5,667 nucleotides of DNA. It comes from Limnohabitans sp. (GTDB taxonomy: Bacteria; Pseudomonadota; Gammaproteobacteria; Burkholderiales; Burkholderiaceae_C). The first letter of the stretch is position 1; every line of letters starts with the position of its first letter. Position numbers and translations under genes: made by a program. Positions 1 to 5,667 of this stretch are shown piece by piece. The notes under the pieces were generated by a model. That model did not search any database, was not told the DNA's origin, and worked only from the letters and a program-made list of their open reading frames with translations. Location: positions 1 to 5,667 of the forward strand of contig JAKFXJ010000085.1 of the NCBI GenBank assembly GCA_021731425.1. Direction: 5' to 3'.

Positions 1-734
1 ATGTAGCGGAAGTAGGTGCCCAGTGGGCCGTCGTTGTTGAAGCTCAAGCTCAGGGTACAGATCGCGCCATTGGCGGCTTGCAACTGGATGCTCATGTCCA
101 TGGCGATGCCCAGCGTGGGATGGATCGGGCCTTGCACCGCATTGGCTTTGACGATGGGGCTGCCGCACTGGTAGGCGAACAAATCCACCGTGTGGGCAGC
201 GTGGTGCCACAGCAGGTGGTCGGTCCAGCTGCGGGCTTGGCCCAGCGCATTCATATTGGTGCGGCGGAAAAAGTAGGTCTGTACATCCATTTGCTGGATG
301 TTGAACTCGCCTGCCTTGATCTTGTGGTTCACCCACTGGTGGCTGGGGTTGAACCGGCGGGTGTGGCCCACCATGGCCACCAGGCCGGTTTCCTTTTGCA
401 CCCGCAGGACTTCTTGGCCTTCTTTGTAAACGTCGCACAGCGGGATCTCGACCTGCACATGCTTGCCCGCCTTCAGGCACGCCAAGGTCTGGCTGGCGTG
501 CATTTGTGTGGGTGTGCACAAGATGACGGCGTCGACTTCTTTCAGGGCCAGCGACTCGTTCAAATCGGTGGTGACGTGCCCAATGCCGTATTTATCCGCC
601 ACCTCTTTGGTTTTGGCGAACTCACGCCCGATCAGTGAGACGACTTCGACGCCGTCGATGTTCTTGATGCCGTCCAGGTGTTTGATGCCGAAGGCACCCG
701 CGCCCGCCAAGGCGACTTTGATGGTTTTGCTCAT
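1..734 (-). CDS. ligC: 4-carboxy-2-hydroxymuconate-6-semialdehyde dehydrogenase, C-terminus cut by window edge
   Basis: LigC/PmdC is a cytoplasmic NADP-dependent dehydrogenase of the Gfo/Idh/MocA family. It oxidises the LigAB ring-cleavage product, in its cyclic hemiacetal form, to 2-pyrone-4,6-dicarboxylate. Translating from the ATG at 734-732 gives MSKTIKVALAGAGAFGIKHL, with the Rossmann dinucleotide motif GAGAFG at residues 11-16. A VEIPL segment (Glu96-Ile97-Pro98) stands where most family members have EKP. It is followed by GHTRRFNPSHQ, the QQMDVQTYFFRR strand, and WHHAAHTVD at 176-184, the likely active-site histidine region. The frame stays open to base 1 after 244 full codons, ending in GPLGTYFRY. 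The family is about 315 residues long, so about 70 are missing. The start lies 11 nt below the ligB stop with AGAGGA at 741-746, overlapping that stop. Identity rests on recalled similarity to Sphingobium LigC along the whole visible length. Confidence 0.95.
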   Translation of the reverse strand, partial: MSKTIKVALAGAGAFGIKHLDGIKNIDGVEVVSLIGREFAKTKEVADKYGIGHVTTDLNESLALKEVDAVILCTPTQMHASQTLACLKAGKHVQVEIPLCDVYKEGQEVLRVQKETGLVAMVGHTRRFNPSHQWVNHKIKAGEFNIQQMDVQTYFFRRTNMNALGQARSWTDHLLWHHAAHTVDLFAYQCGSPIVKANAVQGPIHPTLGIAMDMSIQLQAANGAICTLSLSFNNDGPLGTYFRY

Positions 735-745
735 GACTGTTCCTC

Positions 746-2114
<1,369 letters not shown>

Positions 2115-2116
2115 GT

Positions 2117-3055
2117 TCAGCCTTTCACTTCTTCAGGCCAGTACAAACGCATCGGGTTGTCCACCAGCAGCTTCTTTTGCAACTCGGCCGTGGGCGCGAT
2201 GTGCGGGATGAAGTCGACCAGCAGGCCGTCGTCGGGCATGTGGTCTTTCAAATTGGGGTGCGGCCAGTCGGTGCCCCAGAGCACGCGGTCGGGAAACTCC
2301 TCGACGATGCGCTTGGCAAAAGGAATCACGTCTTGGTAAGCGTTTTGCTCGCCATTGAGTGCCTTGGGGCCAGTCACCGACAAACGCTCGGGGCAAGACA
2401 CTTTGCTCCAAACGTTCTTATGCTCGCGCATGAACTTCTGGAACAACGAAAACTGCGGGCCGTCCACGGGCAGCGACACATCGGGGCGGCCCATGTGGTC
2501 CACCACCACGGTGGTGGGCAGCGCGGTGAAAAAGTCCCACAGCTCGGGCAGGTCCACCGCCTCGAAGTAGATGACCACATGCCAGCCCCATTTCTGGATT
2601 CGGCCCGCAATTTCCATCAACTCGTCCTTGGGCGTGAAGTCCACCAAACGCTTGACGAAGTTGAAACGCACACCACGAACTCCCGCGTCATGCATGGCCT
2701 GAATCTCTTGGTCGGTCACACTGCGCTTGACGGTGGCCACACCGCGGGCCTTGCCACCGCTGCTCAGGCACGCGTCCACCATGGCGCGGTTGTCGGCGCC
2801 GTGACAGGTGGCCTGCACGATCACATTGCGGGCAAAGCCCAGGTGGTCACGCAGTGCATAAAGCTGGTGCTTGCTGGCATCACACGGTGTGTATTTGCGC
2901 TCGGGTGCGTAGGGAAACTCTGCGCCGGGGCCAAACACATGGCAGTGCGCGTCCACCGCGCCAGCGGGCAATGGGAAGCGCGGCTTGGACGGGCCGGTGT
3001 ACCAGTCCATCCATCCTGCGGTTTTGGTGAAGTCACCAGTTGTGGGCTTGCTCAT
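2117..3055 (-). CDS. ligI: 2-pyrone-4,6-dicarboxylate lactonase (PDC hydrolase)
   Basis: LigI/PmdD is a cytoplasmic amidohydrolase-superfamily enzyme that opens 2-pyrone-4,6-dicarboxylate to 4-oxalomesaconate; the studied Sphingobium enzyme needs no bound metal. The 312-residue protein carries the superfamily signature DAHCHVFGP (Asp35, His37, His39). Next come LRDHLGFARNVIVQATCHG (69-87), GVRGVRFNFVKRLVD (125-139), VVIYFEA (160-166), VVDHMGRPD with His187 (184-192), CPERL with Arg224, and GTDWPHPN (261-268). Asp263 in that last motif matches the catalytic aspartate of LigI. It ends in NPMRLYW, typical of the family. It is about 19 residues longer than the Sphingobium protein, partly from a longer N-terminus. 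The ATG at 3055-3053 has GAGAGAG at 3063-3069 with a 7-nt spacer. It follows the binding-protein gene by 33 nt and is nearly fused to ligA. Confidence 0.96.
   Translation of the reverse strand: MSKPTTGDFTKTAGWMDWYTGPSKPRFPLPAGAVDAHCHVFGPGAEFPYAPERKYTPCDASKHQLYALRDHLGFARNVIVQATCHGADNRAMVDACLSSGGKARGVATVKRSVTDQEIQAMHDAGVRGVRFNFVKRLVDFTPKDELMEIAGRIQKWGWHVVIYFEAVDLPELWDFFTALPTTVVVDHMGRPDVSLPVDGPQFSLFQKFMREHKNVWSKVSCPERLSVTGPKALNGEQNAYQDVIPFAKRIVEEFPDRVLWGTDWPHPNLKDHMPDDGLLVDFIPHIAPTAELQKKLLVDNPMRLYWPEEVKG
2121..2126 (-). promoter_or_regulatory. ligA ribosome binding site inside the end of ligI
   Basis: Minus-strand GAAAGG lies 6 nt before the ligA ATG and within the last codons of ligI, whose TGA (2119-2117) is separated from that ATG by two bases. 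Ribosomes ending on ligI would be placed to restart on ligA, so the two proteins are probably translated in a coupled way. Confidence 0.6.
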
Positions 3056-3088
3056 TAAATTTCTCTCTCTAAACGGATGATCCAGTGT

Positions 3089-3892
3089 TCAAGGCGCCGA
3101 AGTGGTGCCACGCAAACCCGCCCGACTCACGGATTTTTGCAATTGTCCGTTTCCACGCACCTGCTCGGCGAAGGCATTAACAAAGGCCCGCCCAGCATCG
3201 CGTCCTTTGGGTATGGCGATGGCCAGGTTTTCAAGACCCCAGCGGCCTTCCATGACTCGGGAACCTGGCAACTCATCGGACATTTCAAACAAAATGCCTT
3301 TGTTGGTGGCAAAGGCATCGATGCGCTTTTGCCTGAGCATGTCTTGCGCCTGTTTCAAGCTGGCCGCCGGAACGACGCTGGCGTTTTTGAACTGCCGCGT
3401 CAATACCCCTTGCGAAGTGCTGCCTTGGCTCACGCCCACTTTGACACCTGCGCGATCAATGTGCTCAGTCTGTTTGACCGATGAGTCGCTCATCACCAAA
3501 TATCCCAACTCCAGCTGCACGAGCGGGCGGGTGAAATCCATGTCGCGGGCACGCGCTTCAGTCGCATTGGTCACGGTGAAATCAACTTGACCTGATTTGA
3601 GCGCATCCAGCACGAGCGCCAACCTGGGGAACTCCACCACCTGGACAGGCACACCGAGTTGTTGAGCCAAAAGAGGACCCATGTCCAGTGCCACACCTGC
3701 GCGTTGGCCTGTTTTTGCATCGACCACCAAGGAAGTGGGACTGCCTTGATAAACGCCTACGCGCAGGGTGCCCGTAGGAGCCAGGGCTTCACGGACTTTG
3801 GGGTCTGCGGGTGACTGAAAGTGGGCGCAACCGCTGACCAGAACGGCACCAACGATCAGGATCGCGTTGAAAAATCTTCGGTTGATGTGCAC
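3089..3892 (-). CDS. Lipoprotein-type extracellular solute-binding protein, family 3
   Basis: The 267-residue product looks like a periplasmic solute-binding protein of the amino-acid-type family (SBP_bac_3). Residues 1-22 form a lipoprotein signal peptide: NRRFF, a hydrophobic run, and the lipobox VSGC with Cys22 as the likely lipidated residue. The mature part shows the fold's landmarks: GTLRVGVYQGSPTS (41-54), a lobe-1 stretch around ALKSGQVDFTVTNATEARAR (97-116), DMDFTRPL (117-124), the lobe-2 entry VKVGVSQGSTSQGVL (150-164), and RIDAFATNKGILF (190-202). Arg114 sits where the family's carboxylate-binding arginine is expected. The aspartate that usually holds an amino group (in a DAVVAD-like segment) appears replaced by Asn197. 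This suggests, as inference, an acid ligand that is not an amino acid. No permease or ATPase gene is in the window. It starts with GTG and lies 58 nt below ligK. Ligand unknown. Confidence 0.85.
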   Translation of the reverse strand: MHINRRFFNAILIVGAVLVSGCAHFQSPADPKVREALAPTGTLRVGVYQGSPTSLVVDAKTGQRAGVALDMGPLLAQQLGVPVQVVEFPRLALVLDALKSGQVDFTVTNATEARARDMDFTRPLVQLELGYLVMSDSSVKQTEHIDRAGVKVGVSQGSTSQGVLTRQFKNASVVPAASLKQAQDMLRQKRIDAFATNKGILFEMSDELPGSRVMEGRWGLENLAIAIPKGRDAGRAFVNAFAEQVRGNGQLQKSVSRAGLRGTTSAP

Positions 3893-3897
3893 AGCAG

Positions 3898-3903
3898 CTC
3901 CTG
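3898..3903 (-). promoter_or_regulatory. Ribosome binding site supporting a GTG start
   Basis: Minus-strand CAGGAG lies 5 nt before the GTG at 3892-3890. The GTG is followed directly by a good signal peptide (HINRRFF then a hydrophobic run), and the ribosome site makes it the best start for the binding-protein gene. Confidence 0.7.
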
Positions 3904-3919
3904 TTTTTTGGAAGAAAGT

Positions 3920-3944
3920 TTGGCCGGTCGATGTGACCAGCCAA
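3920..3944 (-). terminator. Hairpin after ligK: weak terminator or processing site
   Basis: On the minus-strand transcript TTGGCTGGTC and GACCGGCCAA form a 10-bp stem with a 5-base loop. The one non-Watson-Crick position is a U-G wobble on this strand but a C-A mismatch on the plus strand, so the stem is intact only in the operon's own mRNA. It starts 6 nt after the ligK stop. It is followed by ACTTTCTTCC, too poor in T for a strong intrinsic terminator. Partial termination, or protection of the upstream mRNA end, would both lower expression of the genes below it relative to ligJK. This is inference. Confidence 0.45.
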
Positions 3945-3950
3945 GTCAGG

Positions 3951-4634
3951 TCAATCGATGTACTTCAGGCCCGCTGCCGCCAGCGGCTCGCGCATCTTGT
4001 ACATGTCCAAGCCCAGCACGCCCGAAGCGAGCTTGGCGCGTTTTTCGCCTTCGTTGGCTTCACGGGCTTGCGCGGCAGCCAGCGTTTTGGCGGCCAATGC
4101 TTGGGGCACACACACCACACCGTCGTCGTCGGCCACGATCACGTCACCGGGGTGGACGATCATGCCCGCACACACCACCGGGATGTTGACCGAACCGATG
4201 GTGGACTTGATGCAACCCTTGCTGCTGATGGCTTTGCTCCAAGCTGGAAAATTCATCTTTTGCAGCTCCTTCACATCGCGCACCCCGGCGTCGATGATCA
4301 AAGCGCGTGCGCCACGGGCCTGAAAGGACGTGGCCAGCAGGTCACCAAAGTAGCCGTCGGTGCAATCGGCCGTGATGGCCGCAACCACGATGTCGCCGGG
4401 CTGAATCTGCTCGGCCACCACATGCATCATCCAGTTGTCGCCGGGGTGCAGCAGCACCGTCACGGCCGTGCCCGACACTTGCGCACCGGTATAAATGGGG
4501 CGCATGTAAGGCTTCATGAGGCCCACACGGCCCATGGCTTCGTGCACCGTGGCCGAGCCGAGTGCGCCCAGGCCATCAGCGGCTGCGCGGTCCGCGCGGG
4601 TGATGTTGCGGTAAACAACGCCGAGTTCGTACAT
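3951..4634 (-). CDS. ligK: 4-carboxy-4-hydroxy-2-oxoadipate aldolase (CHA/HMG aldolase)
   Basis: LigK/PmdF (also ProA) is a divalent-metal-dependent class II pyruvate aldolase of the RraA-like fold. It cleaves 4-carboxy-4-hydroxy-2-oxoadipate to pyruvate and oxaloacetate, the last step of the pathway; family members also cleave 4-hydroxy-4-methyl-2-oxoglutarate and decarboxylate oxaloacetate. The 227 residues equal the family's usual length. The family signature D-X20-R-D is present as Asp98 to Arg119-Asp120, within [20 protein letters not shown] and the following DAGVRD. Other conserved stretches are [11 protein letters not shown] at the start, [12 protein letters not shown] (27-38), [12 protein letters not shown] (61-72), [17 protein letters not shown] (161-177), and EGEKRAKL (195-202), whose glutamates include the likely catalytic one from the neighbouring subunit. 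AGGAG at 4641-4645 stands 6 nt before the ATG. It follows ligJ by 29 nt. Confidence 0.96.
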   Translation of the reverse strand: MYELGVVYRNITRADRAAADGLGALGSATVHEAMGRVGLMKPYMRPIYTGAQVSGTAVTVLLHPGDNWMMHVVAEQIQPGDIVVAAITADCTDGYFGDLLATSFQARGARALIIDAGVRDVKELQKMNFPAWSKAISSKGCIKSTIGSVNIPVVCAGMIVHPGDVIVADDDGVVCVPQALAAKTLAAAQAREANEGEKRAKLASGVLGLDMYKMREPLAAAGLKYID

Positions 4635-4663
4635 GGTTTTCTCCTGAATTTCGAATCAATGGC

Positions 4664-5667
4664 TCACAGGCCTTTGGCAGTCAACTGGTCGTCCAAGCGC
4701 TTGAACACGCGGCGGGCGTTGCCTTCGTAGACCATGTAACGCTCTTGGTCGTTCAGGTTGGCCGTGGCTTGCACATAGCGCTTGGTGTCGTCAAAGTAAT
4801 GGCCGGTTTCGGGGTCGATGCCACGCACCGCGCCGATCATCTCGGACGCAAACAAGATGTTCTTGACCGGAATCACTTTGGTCAGCAGGTCAATGCCGGG
4901 CTGGTGGTACACGCAGGTGTCAAAGAAGATGTTGTTCAGCAGGTGCTCGGACAACAAAGGCTTTTTGAGCTCTTGCGCCAAACCACGGAAACGGCCCCAG
5001 TGGTAAGGCACCGCGCCGCCGCCGTGCGGGATCAAAAACTTCAGCGTCGGGAAATCCTTGAACAGATCGCTGGTCAGGCACTGCATGAAAGCGGTGGTGT
5101 CGGCGTTCAGGTAATGGGCGCCGGTGGTGTGAAAGCAGCTGTTGCAGCTGGTGCTCACATGGATCATCGCGGGGATGTCGTACTCGACCATCTTTTCGTA
5201 AATGGGGTACCAGGCCTTGTCACTCAATGGCGGCGAAGTCCAGTGACCGCCGGACGGATCGGGGTTCAGGTTGATGCCGACGTTGCCGTACTGCTCCACA
5301 CACTTGACCAACTCGGGAATGCAGGTGGCCGGGTCCACACCGGGCGACTGGGGCAGCATGGCCGCAGGCACAAAGTGGTCAGGGAAAAGTTGCGCCACGC
5401 GGTAGCACAGCTCGTTGCAAATGGCCGCCCAGGTGGACGAGACATTGAAGTCGCCAATGTGGTGGGCCATGAAGCTGGCGCGGGGGCTGAAGATGGTGAT
5501 GTCCGAGCCGCGCTCTTTCATCTTGGCCAGCTGGTTGAGCTCAATGCTCTCGCGCAACTCGTCGTCGCTGATCTTCAGCTCCGAGACTTTGGGCATGGAC
5601 GCGGGGTCTTTGATGCCCGCAATTTGCTTGTTGCGCCAGTCCTCCAGCGCCTTGGGGGCGGTGGTGT
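4664..5667 (-). CDS. ligJ: 4-oxalomesaconate hydratase, N-terminus cut by window edge
   Basis: LigJ/PmdE is a cytoplasmic amidohydrolase-superfamily enzyme that adds water to 4-oxalomesaconate to give 4-carboxy-4-hydroxy-2-oxoadipate. The frame stays open to the window edge. An internal ATG at 5596-5594 is not the start, because the 23 codons before it read TTAPKALEDWRN and on to KDPAS, as in LigJ proteins. About nine residues, with the metal-binding HxH near the start, should lie just outside. Visible motifs, numbered from that internal Met, are TIFSPRASFMAHHIGDF (34-50), AAMLPQSPGVDP (78-89), GINLNPDPSGGHW (107-119), MIHVSTSCN (144-152), FLIPHGGGAVPYHWGRFRGL (187-206), FFDTCVYHQPGI (224-235), ILFASEMIGAVRGIDP (248-263) and YEGNARRVFKRLD (289-301). 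These match the family throughout. It is the most upstream gene seen, so the operon's promoter and any ligU-like tautomerase lie beyond 5667 or elsewhere. Confidence 0.95.
   Translation of the reverse strand, partial: TTAPKALEDWRNKQIAGIKDPASMPKVSELKISDDELRESIELNQLAKMKERGSDITIFSPRASFMAHHIGDFNVSSTWAAICNELCYRVAQLFPDHFVPAAMLPQSPGVDPATCIPELVKCVEQYGNVGINLNPDPSGGHWTSPPLSDKAWYPIYEKMVEYDIPAMIHVSTSCNSCFHTTGAHYLNADTTAFMQCLTSDLFKDFPTLKFLIPHGGGAVPYHWGRFRGLAQELKKPLLSEHLLNNIFFDTCVYHQPGIDLLTKVIPVKNILFASEMIGAVRGIDPETGHYFDDTKRYVQATANLNDQERYMVYEGNARRVFKRLDDQLTAKGL

Noticed and set aside
2500..2517. Palindrome CCACCACC-AC-GGTGGTGG inside ligI.
   Set aside because: It is explained by the codons of the conserved TTVVVDHMGRPD stretch (runs of ACC and GTG), so a separate structural role is not needed.
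3056..3088. Possible promoter or terminator in the 33-nt gap before ligI.
   Set aside because: Only the GAGAGAG ribosome site and a trivial 4-bp GGAT-ATCC palindrome are visible; no -35/-10 pair and no stem with a T tract.
5594..5596. ATG inside ligJ as the gene's start.
   Set aside because: The frame continues upstream with a LigJ-like sequence to the window edge, and the HxH region needed for metal binding would be lost.

Overview
The window holds one block of seven genes, all on the minus strand and all reading from high to low coordinates. Six of them encode the core enzymes of the protocatechuate 4,5-cleavage (meta-cleavage) pathway. These genes are called lig in Sphingobium and pmd in Comamonas. 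The order, spacing and protein sequences point to a betaproteobacterium of the Comamonadaceae type, with the order hydratase-aldolase-lactonase-dioxygenase alpha-dioxygenase beta-dehydrogenase recalling the Comamonas pmdEFDABC order. The genus cannot be fixed from the sequence alone.

Layout in transcription order: ligJ (4-oxalomesaconate hydratase, 4664 to beyond 5667, first few residues outside the window); ligK (4-carboxy-4-hydroxy-2-oxoadipate aldolase, 3951-4634); a lipoprotein-type periplasmic solute-binding protein (3089-3892, GTG start); ligI (2-pyrone-4,6-dicarboxylate lactonase, 2117-3055); ligA and ligB (protocatechuate 4,5-dioxygenase alpha and beta, 1677-2114 and 746-1624); and ligC (4-carboxy-2-hydroxymuconate-6-semialdehyde dehydrogenase, from 734 off the low end, about 70 C-terminal residues missing).

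How they work together: LigAB opens the protocatechuate ring to 4-carboxy-2-hydroxymuconate-6-semialdehyde. LigC oxidises that (as its hemiacetal) to 2-pyrone-4,6-dicarboxylate. LigI hydrolyses the pyrone to 4-oxalomesaconate. LigJ hydrates it to 4-carboxy-4-hydroxy-2-oxoadipate, and LigK cleaves this to pyruvate and oxaloacetate. Only the tautomerase (LigU/PmdU type), a dedicated permease and a regulator are not seen; they could lie upstream of 5667 or elsewhere. The solute-binding protein may add a transport or sensing function, but no permease or ATPase is in the window.

Gaps are short (2 to 58 nt), so the genes are probably one operon whose promoter lies beyond 5667. Two gaps carry structure that the genes do not explain: a perfect 11-bp inverted repeat between ligA and ligB (1642-1680), and a hairpin between ligK and the binding-protein gene (3920-3944) whose stem is complete only in the minus-strand transcript. 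No tRNA, rRNA, insertion sequence, CRISPR array or phage gene was seen, and no stretch over 300 bases lacks a gene. The pathway itself is well known. The least described parts are the binding protein and the two intergenic hairpins.
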